Shown here one piece after another: positions 1 to 10,309 of a stretch of DNA of 64,000 nucleotides. How positions within the stretch are numbered: position 1 is the stretch's first letter; each line of letters starts with the position of its first letter. Origin of the DNA: Aspidiotus rigidus (Eukaryota; Arthropoda; Insecta; Hemiptera; Diaspididae); the NCBI GenBank assembly GCA_035079385.1, contig JAVHKY010000046.1, positions 1,488,001-1,552,000 on the forward strand, written 5' to 3'. The notes under the pieces were generated by a model. It saw only the letters and a program-made list of their open reading frames with translations, did no database searches and had not been told where the DNA came from. Both the position numbers and the translations under genes were made by a program.

Positions 1-204
1 TCAGTTGTACGAACTTACATAACACGCGTTTAGAGCAGTTTATACGGCGGCTGTTTACAGTGGTACATTTTTGTACGCGTCCGTGAACGACCGTCAACCG
101 TCAACGTACTTTTGAATACAACTGAAACAGCGCTATCTATCTCTGCGTGGACGGTACTACCATTTGTACCTCTCCATTACTATTCATACTCAAAGGTTTT
201 TACA

Positions 205-500
205 GACTTTTGATACGGAATACGACATGTACATTGCGAAATATTTATTTAGATGATATTCGGCTTCTAACTCAAGCGTAAAAACCGGTACTAGAAACTA
301 AATGTACCTCATAGTGCAAGTTGAAAGAATAAAATTTGGATAATTATTCAACCAAACTGTTCATACCTTTTACTTTCCACTTAGGTATTCACGTTCTATC
401 AAATAGAACTACAAACTCAGATTGGAGACTAGACGAATCATTTATTAAAGAAAAATAAATTTATAATTTGAACATTATGTAAAATCAAATTTATTAATCC
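205..500 (+). repeat. direct repeat, copy A
   Basis: This stretch is matched by 2395-3145: both contain acattgcgaaatatt, ggcttctaac, actagaaacta, ttctatcaaatagaactac and gattggagactaga in the same order. Copy B is interrupted by a fold-back element near 2495-2772 and differs by roughly 190 bp after 2893, so copy A serves as the empty-site reference. The source element is not recognised. Positions 1-204 show nothing I can identify. Confidence 0.6.
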
Positions 501-619
501 TACGCTGAATGCAAAGATACAAGAAACAACACGAAACAAAATCGGCTACAAAACTCTTCTCGCCAGAAAATTACGCCATCAGAATCAACAACGAGAAAAC
601 AATGAACATTGAATATGAT

Positions 620-790
620 TGAAACGCCAAACGCATTAACGCACAAAGAAATAAACAAGATACACGTCATTAATTGACACTGTACCACCATTAAAACAAA
701 TACCCACACCGTACTGCGTTGTGGACTACCATGCTGTGACGTCAGCGTCTTAACTTACCCCAAGAAGAAGAAAGTACAAAACAAGCTATG
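620..790 (+). repeat. dispersed repeat, first copy
   Basis: A segment containing acgcattaacgcac, aatacccacacc, tactgcgt, gtgacg and aacttaccccaagaa recurs at about 1765-1875 in the same orientation, with substitutions and small indels. No coding potential is apparent. Confidence 0.5.
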
Positions 791-833
791 TCGCGGGCGA
801 CATAGTATTAGGGTCGGCCTGAATCGGATTATA

Positions 834-1204
834 AAGCCTCGTCCACACGAGGAAAAAAAAACAGGTGAATACGATAGGGGAATATGCGCGCGCACGCTCA
901 TTTTCTCCTGTGATACAAAAATCCATCCACACTGTGTGATGAGAGAAAAGTAGGAAAGACTAGTGTTACGTATGCTGCTATCTGCATGGCTGTCTATAGG
1001 CGTATGGCGATCACGTTGTTAGTAACGCACTCTTACCGTGCACACGCAACACTACTCACATTTCCCTTCGAATTCTCCCCAAGAAGTTGAACATGTTCAA
1101 CTTTGTTTTCACCTCATATTCTCACGAGCGTTCCAATTACGCTCCGCCCACTTCATATTCCCCAACGTATTCTCCTCAAGAACTCTCTCGTGTGGATGAG
1201 GCTT
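834..1204. mobile_element. fold-back (MITE-like) element
   Basis: The ends are inverted copies: aagcctcgtccacacgag at the left and ctcgtgtggatgaggctt at the right. The interior of about 330 bp has no supported ORF. The length and AT-rich flanks fit a non-autonomous DNA transposon. The family is not assigned. Confidence 0.6.
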
Positions 1205-1424
1205 AATATTAATTTTTCTTTATTTCAGTCAAGAGAGACTCGTCAAATTGTTTCACTAAAAAGCGCAAAATTGAAATACTTCTGCTACCTATATAGTTTA
1301 CACTTTTTGCTTTTCACTTCCAAAAAATGTCACCGCTTTTCGCTTCAAACTTTTCGCTTTTCAGTTAATTTCCATCTCAGATATCTTAATAACTTTTTAT
1401 CCTCGAAAAATCTAGTTGTTAATA

Positions 1425-1640
1425 TTTTGAAGTTCCACAATTTGAAAATACTTCCAAGTCCACAGTTGAAAATATTTCAAAGTCCAACAGTTGAAAATAT
1501 TTCCAAGTCCAAAAATTGAAAATGAAAAACTTTATTACAAGTCCGAGAAGTATGAAAATATTTTAAAGTCCAACAATTGGAGAATAATTCCAAGTCCAAC
1601 AGTTTAAAATATTTTCAAGTTCAAGAAGTACAAAAAGTCC
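1425..1640. repeat. degenerate tandem repeat, unit about 24 bp
   Basis: Repeated variants of aagtccaacagttgaaaatattt run through the stretch. The right flank, with aagaagtac, gcggcatca and cttactcgcctcttactccg, recurs inverted at the window's right end (about 63890-64000), so this is one dispersed repeat family. Confidence 0.55.
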
Positions 1641-1764
1641 CGCGGCATCATTCTTACTCGCCTCTTACTCCGAGTATGGCAGTAAACCGAGTATGGCAGT
1701 AAACGGACGTGTTAACCCATCTTGGTTACATAAACTCGCGGATGAAATGACAGAATGAGACAAT

Positions 1765-1875
1765 CAAAACGCAATAACGCATAAAAATACCCACACCTTA
1801 CTGCGTCGTGGACAGGCCGTGACGCGAGCGTCTGAACTTACCCCAAGAAAGAAAGAAACAAACAAGCACCCCACT
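1765..1875 (+). repeat. dispersed repeat, second copy
   Basis: Related to 620-790 in the same orientation, with shared words cgcaataacgcataaa, acccacacc, tactgcgt and aacttaccccaagaa. From here to 2394 I see no further recognisable feature. Confidence 0.45.
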
Positions 1876-2394
1876 ATCACAAACTTCATTTGTCTACTCA
1901 AAACCCAACAATGGAATTATCATACTACCTTTGTAGTCAACTTCAAAGTACTTAGAACTAAGTAGGTATAACTTGAAATTCAAAATTGAATCGCGGATCA
2001 CAAAGCTGGGTACCGCATTCGCGATTATTGATCAACTTTTAAGTCATTCTGTTCCCTACGTTTTTATTCGCGCAATTATTCATTTCAGTTTCTCGTGTGC
2101 CCGCGGGAAAGTTTGTGCTCCTCAATTCACATTTAAGTAATCATATTTTATTGAATACTCTAACCAACCTCCACTTGAGTACAAACTCATTTTGTGAAAG
2201 AAAGAAACGCCCAACAACTATAGGTAATTGATAGAAGAAGCTTGTGAATTACGTCCAGCTTTTGTCTATCTATCTGTATAGGTATCTGTCTTATTAGCGT
2301 ATACAGTGTATCAAACCAAGTCATAGAAGTGTTTCCGGCAAGCTCCTCCTTTTCGCTAATAATGAAATCCACAATCAAAATAATTCGATTCCAA

Positions 2395-3145
2395 TATGTT
2401 TTCGTATACATTGCGAAATATTGATTCAAGATGATATTTGGCTTCTAACATCAGGCGTAAGAACCGGCACTAGAAACTAATTGTATGTACCTTATAAGGC
2501 GATGTCGCGAACGCTCACTGAGGGCTCTGTCCAATGTATTTGTTTGGAGATGAAAATCAGAAAATATTTTCAACAAAGTAGATATTTGAGAGTGGTCACA
2601 AATTAAAGAAAATTTTAATCTCTACAACTTTCATTCTTATGATTTTTTTCATAGAAATTCTTTTTAAGAAGATATTTGAATAAGAAAACTTCAAATTGTA
2701 ATGTTGCGTAAATGCACACTGATAACACAAGCCACCAGTGAGTGTTTGCGTCGGTTCGCGATATCGTCTTATACTGCAAGTTGAAATAATAAAATTTCGA
2801 TTATTCATCCAAACTGTTCATACCTCATATACTTTCCACTCAGGTACTCACGTTCTATCAAATAGAACTACAAACTCAGATTGGAGACTAGAATCATCCT
2901 AATTAAATACCGATTTTATGATCAGGATACTCAACAATCATTCATTTTAGATTTTGCTCTACGTATTGCTTTACCATTCACATTGATTAGACCAATTTCA
3001 AGAATTCATATTTCATTACTCTCATTCTTTTCCATCGCAGTTAGGACGTTTGGTTCCATTTGTAGTCATCTAATACCTATGTCATCATTAAATTAATGAA
3101 ATAAACTTGTAATTTGAACATATCAAATTTATTGTTTCATACGAA
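2395..3145 (+). repeat. direct repeat, copy B
   Basis: Second copy of the 205-500 sequence, expanded by a fold-back insertion (2495-2772) and by about 190 bp of other sequence after 2893. The two copies lie about 2.2 kb apart. They could be decayed LTRs, but no retroelement coding sequence lies between them. Confidence 0.5.
2495..2772. mobile_element. fold-back element with an identifiable empty site
   Basis: Terminal inverted repeats: ataaggcgatgtcgcgaac then gctcactg at the left, and cagtgagtg then gttcgcgatatcgtcttat at the right. Copy A of the host repeat (near 308) reads straight through the insertion point, which confirms a discrete insertion. The target is AT-rich, possibly TA or TAT. 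Confidence 0.65.
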
Positions 3146-3386
3146 TATTATCGTAGGCTAAAAATTTAACCTAGACATACGTCTTAACTCAAAGTAGGTC
3201 TACAAATCTTTTCCAGTACGAATATTTATGATATATTCTAACACGACAGATTATAACACTTCTTCTTTCTCGATACCATAAGGGGAAAAAACAACCACCC
3301 CGAGAAAAAAACAAAAACAGTTTTTTGTGGCACGTTTTAGGCCCCCAAATGTAGTAATATTTTGAAAACTATGCATTGCACTAAAA

Positions 3387-3587
3387 ATGGGAAGTCGCGA
3401 AAAGTGTGTCTACGTCGAATTTCATAGAAAGGGAATTATTTGCAATCAATCCTACTCTTGCCCAAAAACAATAGCGACAGCTGCAATGTACGGCGATGAC
3501 TCAAATATATTAGTATTTTTTGATCTCGGAAAGAATGATTCGGTTGTGTACTGTTCTCGCACGTTAGTCAAGTACCTATCAAGTTAG
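3387..3587 (+). other. small unassigned ORF
   Basis: An open frame of 66 codons. I recognise no domain, and no flanking splice sites or neighbours support it. It may be chance or an element remnant. The rest of 3146-3594 is AT-rich with no call. Confidence 0.12.
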
Positions 3588-3594
3588 CTACAAT

Positions 3595-3712
3595 AGTACA
3601 TTTTGTAATAAGTGGCGAAAACAAACGATATTGGAACTCGCTTTGCTCGTGTGGCTACACTGCGCTCGTTCCAATATCGTTTGTTTTCGACATGAATTAC
3701 AAACAGTACTTT
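3595..3712. mobile_element. short fold-back element
   Basis: Arms cgaaaacaaacgatattggaac and its reverse complement are separated by about 30 bp. Imperfect pairing continues outward (gtacattttgtaat against attacaaacagtac). This is a hairpin of about 118 bp, a MITE or MITE remnant. Confidence 0.55.
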
Positions 3713-4303
3713 TTATAATACATGTAAAGAAAGGAACACTTAGGCCTACAATTTAAATTGGTTATCGTTCAAAAAGAATATTTACAAATTTTCGAATGGC
3801 ACCACTGACTTGATTTTCGCCACGGGTAAAACATTTTCGCCACGGTTCTGATAACGGCATGTTTCGCTACGAAAAACGAACACGATACGCAGCACTTTCG
3901 CTTCATGTATTATAAAAATTGAATTTAGTATTTCTAATGTTGGAAAATTATAGAAGTGAAAATAACTGAGAAAAGCATGACAAAAACCTGTATAATTTAT
4001 TAGAAGACGTTCTCCGGAAATAGACCAATGGTTCGGGTTCGTGTGAAAGGCTTAGCGACGCTGATTGAAGCATGTACAAAGCGTAATAATGGAAAAAAAG
4101 AAGAATTCCGAAGTCGAAATAACCCAGCTGTACATAAAGATAGGTAGTCGGAAATGGTACACACGAATCCGAGGAATTGAATTAGCTGCTAGGAAAAAAG
4201 TAATGGAATCTCAGGTTAGTGTATCTTTTAGAGCGAAGCATATGTGCAATTATACAAATGTAGGTACCTACATATTCGGGCAAAATTAAATCTTTCATAC
4301 TCT
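3713..4303. other. no supported gene
   Basis: AT-rich sequence with an open frame at 4065-4289 (+) that has no recognised motif. It may be the degraded upstream part of the family copy that starts at 4304. Confidence 0.3.
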
Positions 4304-4405
4304 ATCGCATTGTACCAGGGACTGCGGCGAAGAATAAGCTCTTGGTTAGGTGTCGCACTATATTTGCATCGCAAATTTAAATCCCGAACTCTGGTTGACA
4401 TAGGC

Positions 4406-4686
4406 CTACCCGGTAAACAATTTGAAGCCCTCTGAAGCCCCTGGGAAAAACTACCCTCTGAAGCCCTCATTTGAAGCCCTGTTGATTCCCTGTTCCCCTC
4501 TTACTTCCCTATTGAAGCCCTCATGAAGCCCTCAAATATAAAGGGCTTCAGGGACACAAAAAGGAAACAGGGCTTAATTTGGGAAAAACTACCCTTTAAT
4601 TCCCATTTGAAGCCCTGTTTCCTTTTTGTGTCCCTGAAGCCCTTTATATTTGAGGGCTTCAAGTGGGAACAATGTTTACCGGGTAG
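4406..4686. mobile_element. fold-back element inside the family copy
   Basis: Starts ctacccggtaaaca and ends tgtttaccgggtag. The interior is built of gaagccctc and gagggcttc inverted repeats, with long arms sharing aaagggcttcagggacac. It splits the host family's sequence between LHRKFKSRTLVD and FGFGTSFDDV, so it inserted after that copy was present. Confidence 0.7.
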
Positions 4687-4849
4687 TTTCAATTTTCGGT
4701 TTTGGCACTTCGTTTGATGACGTATTGGTTTTTGAGAAATCCGCGTCCTTGAGCCCTAGGCAGCATGTTGATTCACGAGCGTTTTCTCAATTTCGTTTTG
4801 ATAACGCTAATTTTAATTCTGCCACGTTAGATGGTCTAAATCACACGTA

Positions 4850-5138
4850 TATTCTAATAACCTTGGGTCTAAATCAGGCATGTCAAACACGCGACCCGCG
4901 ACCAACTTCTAGAATCTGGAGAAAAAAAAAAATTATCTAAAAACTAGAATTCAACTATTTTTCTCACCATTTTTCGGTGTCATTATATTTCATACTGTGC
5001 TTATCGTTCCATTTGTGCGAGTATGTATAGAATACATCAAAGATGAGAAATTTTTCATATTCTTTAGGTTTAATCTATGGTCCGCAAGCAAGATGGAGAC
5101 TGCAATGCAGCCCACATGATGTGAGTTTTACACGCCTA
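4850..5138. mobile_element. hAT-type non-autonomous insertion, boundaries approximate
   Basis: Contains caggcatgtcaaacacgcg near 4875 and a complementary end gttttacacgcctatg near 5138. These resemble the CAGG..GTCAAAC ends of hAT MITEs. The host coding sequence stops before it (TLDG-like) and resumes after it (IGGIQAVT). I could not fix an 8-bp target duplication. Confidence 0.45.
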
Positions 5139-5886
5139 TGCACGTCATCGGAGGTATCCAGGCTGTCACTCTTGTTTCCGCATTACCACCGTCTGAACAA
5201 ATTCAGAAATTGAAGCAGCCGACGAAAGAGCAAATGGTTGATGCTGCAAAAATATCTATTGAAGCGTGTTCCTCGTACGCTCGCGGTCTGAATCAAATTG
5301 TATACTACCGTGTACTGGGGAGGCGGAGATTCTATCTCTAAGTGATACTGCCTGGCTCTGCAATAAAATCTGTCTAGATAAGAGAGTGCTGTAAAAAAGT
5401 GGAACGGTTTTATGTCAGAAATTTCGCAGAGCCTTCCGTATGATGTTTTGCAAATAATCTACCTGCCATTCATCAACCAAGCCCTCCTATAATTTAGATA
5501 CAATACGAGTATACACTGCACTGTATTGCGTTACACCCCATTGAATGCAGCTGCATCTGGTTTCGTGACATTTGATCAATCGCTTTACATTAAGGTGCGG
5601 ATTATTGTCGCTCAGCATCCGTCAGAATTAGGAAATGTAATAGTAAGATTAGGAGGTTTCCACCTCATCTTTTGCTTTCTGGTCTGTATGAGTCATTCAA
5701 TGGACGGAACTGGGCTAAGAGAGGCCTTACGTGAAATTTACGCGTCTAATTCTGTGGAAAATATGTTGCACGGGTATGCATAATATTCTCGGACCGTGAC
5801 AGTCCATTTCTCGATATAATTACTTTGCTTTCATGAAGAAACTCATGGAAAAGTCGGAATTTAGTCCAGACGAACTTGTAGAACTA

Positions 5887-6215
5887 GAGCCCTATAATAA
5901 TGAGTGAGGACATGGATCACCATATTTAGTCGTTACGTCATCATTATTCCTTGTAGTTCATTAATAGGGTGAGAAATTAATACAATTGGTGGAACTATTT
6001 CGTATCATTTAAAAGCACTAGGCCTATATTTTGCATTTTATTTTGGCACTGACACCTGTAGTCTAAAACAAATTCTAGAAGTCCTCTTATTATTTTCAAA
6101 TTTTGGTAAACTGTGATCAGTCATTGAAATAAAGAAGTCTGAAGACGAATAATGACGTAACGATTAAATATGGCGGCTCATGTCGTCACTCGTTATTATA
6201 GGGCTCTATAGTAGA
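5887..6215. mobile_element. TIR MITE in the family copy
   Basis: The ends agccctataataatgagtg and cgttattatagggct are inverted copies. Subterminal blocks catatttagtcgttacgtca and tgacgtaacgattaaatatg also pair. Coding text of the host family lies on both sides. Confidence 0.65.
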
Positions 6216-7039
6216 ACTTCGACAAATTTCGAATAGCTTTTCAAACGGAACACCTGTTTCTGTGGACCATATTAATAACAGTGGTTCGATATCATCTTGT
6301 CAACGTATCATAAAATGGCAGAGTTAGTTTCTCTCTCAAGCGGTATTGTCGCTGGGGCACACGTACATTGTTATAAGGCGTACGAGGTAGGCGTCCTTAT
6401 GCTGTCGAAATTTCACTGCATAAAATTTTCAGAAGTGAAATTCAAAAAATCGGAATCACTAAAAACGATGGCAACTCTTTCAAAATTGAAAATTAGGGAT
6501 GAATTGAAGTCTGTTGATCCCGTTATACTTTTCAAACGAATTTGCATCTCGAGGAAGAGCGACGCGAAATCAAAGAACTATCTTTAGTTTGAGTTGGTGC
6601 CATTATCCGCTAGTCTTATTTGACGAACACGGCATACGTAAAACCACCAAGTCGTCATTATACTTTTTTTTTGTGAGTGTTCCGGCAGCTTTGATTATCG
6701 TAAGGGCGATTTTTATTACGTAGTCGATGGCGGATTTTCACTACGGAAAGTACCGTGGGAATAGCGTCGAAGTTACGCAAGTATATGCGATAAATACGTT
6801 GCCTATGTAGAGCGCAATTACGGACGAAATTCTACCATTGTATTTGATGGGTACGGAGAAAATGTAAAGGAAAGTACAAAAGTTGCGGAGTAAGAGCGGC
6901 GATACAGGCACATCAATCGGACAGAGGTTATTGTCGACTCAAAGACCCTCGTCACAATCATTCAAGAACAGTTTATGGCCAGCAATTAAAACAAGGAACA
7001 ACTGATCAACCCTCTCAAACAAAAATTTGAAAACAAAAC

Positions 7040-7130
7040 ACATTACACAAGAGGAGTGTACACCCGCTGATTTTCTTGTGGTTCAATATAATTTGCTACG
7101 CCTTCGGGTGTACACTCCTCTTGTGTAATA
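7040..7130. repeat. hairpin
   Basis: acacaagaggagtgtacacccg and its reverse complement cgggtgtacactcctcttgtgt sit about 35 bp apart. They interrupt the family copy between its FDGYGENV and AEDDAD blocks. Confidence 0.55.
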
Positions 7131-7270
7131 TGAATAACCATAAATTAGAACAACGTATCGATTCGACAAAACACATTGTTAAGCAAGCTGAAGATGACGC
7201 GGATCTTCTGATAGTGCACAGTACCATTGATATTACACCTGCGGGATGTCAAGTCATGCTTGTTGGGGAG

Positions 7271-8060
7271 GACTCCTCCCTCGTGCGACGACAAGATGAT
7301 TTTCATGAAACCATCTACTGGGAACACTCCACCAAAATAGTTCTCCATTAAAAAAATTCGCGAGGAAAAACCTCATCTTGAAAAAAATCCGATCAGTGGG
7401 TGTGATACCATATCGGCGATTCATAAAAAAAGGTAAAACGTCCTGTATCAACGTCTTACAGAAAGAGGAGTCGTCAAGTGTTGTGGACACATCTAACATT
7501 GGTCAAGTTAAAGGATCCGATTCCGATGGCCGAGAGGGAGGGTGTTTATAGGGTGGCCTGTGGTGATTGCCCGAGTGTGTACATAGGGATGACTAGCCGT
7601 CAATTCAAAATTAGAGTTGATGAACATAAAAAAGCATGGGAAAAAAGAAAAGTAGGGGAGTCGGCGTTTGCTGACCACTTAATCGAATGCGGTCATAGCC
7701 TCAAAGAGGGATCTGAAGTTCTCCTCCACAGGGAAAAATCTTATTTCAGGCGCTTAGCTTTAGAAGAAATTGAAATTCATCGTCACCGAAATATTAAAGA
7801 CATTACCGTGGTGAACAGGTACATTCCTGAGGAGGGTTTGATTGAATTACTCTATGAGAATGATTCACATTTCGATGACTCGCTGGTTCAGTCATGACCT
7901 CCTCGTTCGTTGTTACTTGTTCTCGTTGGTGTTGGGTTCAGTCGCTTTCTATACCGTGAGAATGACTGTTTAGTCGAAAGCGCTCGGTTTGTTTATATTA
8001 TTGTGCGGTTCTTGTATTTGTTTTGTTACTCTCTGTGAGTATAATTCTCTATTACAAATA
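7271..8060 (+). mobile_element. Penelope-like retroelement 3' fragment
   Basis: Sequence after VMLVGED no longer matches the host family. It encodes a degenerate SVGVIPYRRFIKK-like block and then the GIY-YIG ORF at 7478-7897, the order seen at the C-terminus of Penelope-like elements. The 3' part contains tagtcgaaagcgctcgg; a similar ccggaagcgctcagcgg occurs at 16097. Host family sequence resumes at about 8090. The reverse-transcriptase core is missing. Confidence 0.6.
7478..7897 (+). CDS. GIY-YIG endonuclease domain, Penelope-like element C-terminus
   Basis: Open frame of 139 codons. Residues about 23-36 (GVYRVACGDCPSVY) followed by IGMTSRQFKIRVDEH give the GIY-YIG core: the V-Y strand, the CxxC characteristic of Penelope-like endonucleases, Y-I-G, and an R..EH helix. 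An HLIECGH motif follows near residue 70. In living elements this domain nicks target DNA for reverse transcription. The true reading frame continues upstream with a frameshift near 7490, so this is a fragment and not an independent gene. It has no promoter or poly(A) signal of its own. Confidence 0.7.
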   Translation: MLWTHLTLVKLKDPIPMAEREGVYRVACGDCPSVYIGMTSRQFKIRVDEHKKAWEKRKVGESAFADHLIECGHSLKEGSEVLLHREKSYFRRLALEEIEIHRHRNIKDITVVNRYIPEEGLIELLYENDSHFDDSLVQS

Positions 8061-8635
8061 GCTAAAAAAAAAACAGATTTTTGAAGCTGGCTGCCAATAT
8101 ATTTCCCTTCTATTTGGTGCTAAGAAAAAAGATGAATGTCTTCACGATTATCGACTTAAAGGTTTCGTCGCAAGAGCGCCCAAAATCTTCCCTTCCACCC
8201 ATGACAGAGGTGGTTCGCCAACATAGTTACCGAGCGTACCACCAGACAAAAAAATGGAGAGGCCGTTCAAAATCACTCCTCACAGCGATATCAACAACTG
8301 CTCCACTCGCTCCAGACAACATCCGAAATTTTGTTTCATGGGGTTGCGCAAAAGGCTGCTCAACTACTTGTGGTTGCCATAAAGCCGGTAATTATTGACA
8401 TTATTTTTTTTATCAAAAATAAAGAAAGGCTGAATATATAAATGTATTCCACTTCATGTTTTTTTTCTTCTTTTTTAAAGAATTGAAATGTTCGGGCCTA
8501 CGCACCAACTGTCTTGGCGTTTCATGTTTAAATGCTGCACCCACAACTGTCAACGATGAACGGGAAGATGAAGAGTCAGCCTCTGACTCTGATGATGGTT
8601 ATAATGACGAAGATGATGACGAGTTTTTTTTTTAG

Positions 8636-9145
8636 TTTTGTTCAATGTATGTGGGGGGGCGAGGGATGGTTTTTTTCACTCGTAGCATCAAGAAAAAAGA
8701 AGTTTTATAATCTCTAGTCATACAATTTGTCGTACCTATTTGCATTGAAAGAGATACGTAGACCTACAGTAAGTTAAGGCGCATGTCTAGGCTGAATTCT
8801 TAGCCTAGGATAATTAGCCTAAAGTTGGGTTGTGAATAGTCGACTTTATGTGAAATTATAACGAGGAATAATTTTTGTAACTTAGAATGTTTCCGTACAA
8901 TGCGTATTCTTCGGTAGTTTTTTTTTTTGATTGTTTCTGACACCAATCCTGACACATTCCAACAAACTCCTGCTTTCTACCAAGATTGTCTTTTTTGAGT
9001 GTCTAGTTCGCCTATACTATTGAAGGGTTTTTGAACAATAAAAAAATGGCGTATATCGTTCTAGTGCTCTAGTACTGGTTATACCTTCGAAGATGACCTC
9101 TTGATTAGAAGAAAATACGTTGTTGTACAAGTCATTGATAAGGAG
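8636..9145. other. no gene seen
   Basis: AT-rich, with poly-T runs and aggcctag-type words. No supported ORF, tRNA or repeat boundary. Confidence 0.4.
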
Positions 9146-9602
9146 CACGGTATAAGATGAAGAGGTAATGACACAACGCTAAAATCGTGTCCGCAGTTTT
9201 GAAGTTGTACGTACAAACTTCCGCTAGGTTTGCAGCGAACACTCGGCCTGTTTCCCTGTTCCTTCTACACCCCACCTGCGTCGAGACGTTACCGTTGGTA
9301 CCCTAGTATTGATGAAATTTCCAAGGATTATAAAAAATCCAAGAATTTACTTAAAAGGGTGATTCTTTCAAAATTTCATAGAGTAGATTAAATGGTATTT
9401 TTATGCCAAATATGAAATGCATCGGCTGATTCCTGATCCTGCAATAAATTTTTGAAAGTAGCGGCGTTCCCATAAGACTCTGTACATTACCCATCACTTT
9501 CATCACGAGCGCTGCGCTCGGAATGTTCAGAACTACTACAAAATCACGGACAGCGTTTACCACAGTCAGAATACGTTCGTGTCACTACCTCTTCATCTTA
9601 TA
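9146..9602. mobile_element. non-autonomous TIR element with 8-bp TSD
   Basis: TIR cacggtataagatgaagagg then taatgacac at the left; gtgtcacta then cctcttcatcttataccgtg at the right. It is flanked by the direct repeat ataaggag on both sides. An 8-bp duplication fits the hAT or P superfamily. The interior lacks a transposase. The block ttccgctaggtttgca recurs in the related element at 42265-42712. Confidence 0.7.
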
Positions 9603-10079
9603 CCGTGATAAGGAGTAACATAAGGAACATATTTCCAAACTCCTTCTTTTCAGTTTTTATCAATAATAACAGTATTTCCTCCAGCAGTAAAACAATTAGT
9701 AATTGAATTGAAATTTCAAGAAACTACGATCCACCATATTGAATAAAATACCGCTCAGCACTTTTGGTTCAGAAACCATTTACAAAGTACAAAACTCAAC
9801 TGACAGAAGCGAGATAAAAGCAAAGCGTAGAATACCGTTGTTATGCATTGATTAGCAAGGGAGTGACGATAGTAGGCCCAACGTTTATTCTTTAGATTCG
9901 TCGATTCTGATCTCCGATTATACATGTCGATATGAGAATACCTAGTAACATATTATGTGCAACAGTTCTCCCCCCTCTAAAAAGATTTGAACAAGAGAGA
10001 GTTGAGAGAACACATAAAAAGACATAGGTACAAGGAAAGGCAAAATCAATATGAAGGAAAAAGAAACAAAATTAAAATT

Positions 10080-10275
10080 CACAGATTCAAGCACGTTGGC
10101 TTTTTTGATTGGTACGATTCGATTTAAAATTTATAGATTCAAACGCGTTGGCTTTTTTGATACGATTTGATTTAAAATTTATAGATTTTAAGCGTTGGCT
10201 TTTTCGATGGGATACGATTTAAAATTTACAAATTCACGCACGTTAGGTTTTTCGATGATTTAAAATTTACAGATT
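10080..10275. repeat. tandem repeat, unit about 55-65 bp
   Basis: About four degenerate units with acagattcaagcacgttggcttttttgat followed by tacgatt and taaaattta. It lies between the lower LTR and the gag remnant. Confidence 0.6.
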
Positions 10276-10309
10276 CATATTCGCGCCAAAATTCCCTCTC
10301 GATTAAGGA

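Larger units (their letters stand above)
4304..8635 (+). pseudogene. decayed member of an uncharacterised multicopy arthropod protein family
   Basis: I recognise the conserved blocks of a family of unknown function, common in arthropods and other invertebrates and usually multicopy. The blocks appear in family order: LHRKFKSRTLVD (about 4345-4405), FGFGTSFDDVLVFEKSA (4695-4750), NATLDG-like and IGGIQAVT (4800-5170), FVTFDQSLYIKV and VRLGGFHL (5565-5680), SVENML (5750), VDPVILFKRICIS (6510-6550), PYPLVLFDEHGIRKT-like (6600-6650), VFDGYGENV (6840-6866), KQAEDDADLLIV (7180-7220), VMLVGED (7252-7272), LPPMTEVVRQHSYRAYHQ (8190-8240), and a Cys-rich CAKGCSTTCGCHKA (8345-8387) followed by an acidic tail. 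Frameshifts, stops and several insertions (4406-4686, about 4850-5138, 5887-6215, a hairpin near 7040-7130, and a Penelope fragment at 7271-8060) make it nonfunctional. The last intron (8388-8480, GT-AG) still splices in frame to ELKCSGLRTN and ends at TAG 8633. Whether the family is a transposable element or a host gene family is not known to me. Confidence 0.75.

Noticed and set aside
1425..1640. CRISPR array
   Set aside because: The units are degenerate, have no unique spacers, and the DNA is clearly eukaryotic.
205..3145. Calling the two direct repeats LTRs of one retroelement
   Set aside because: No gag, pol, primer-binding site or TG..CA ends are visible between or at the copies.
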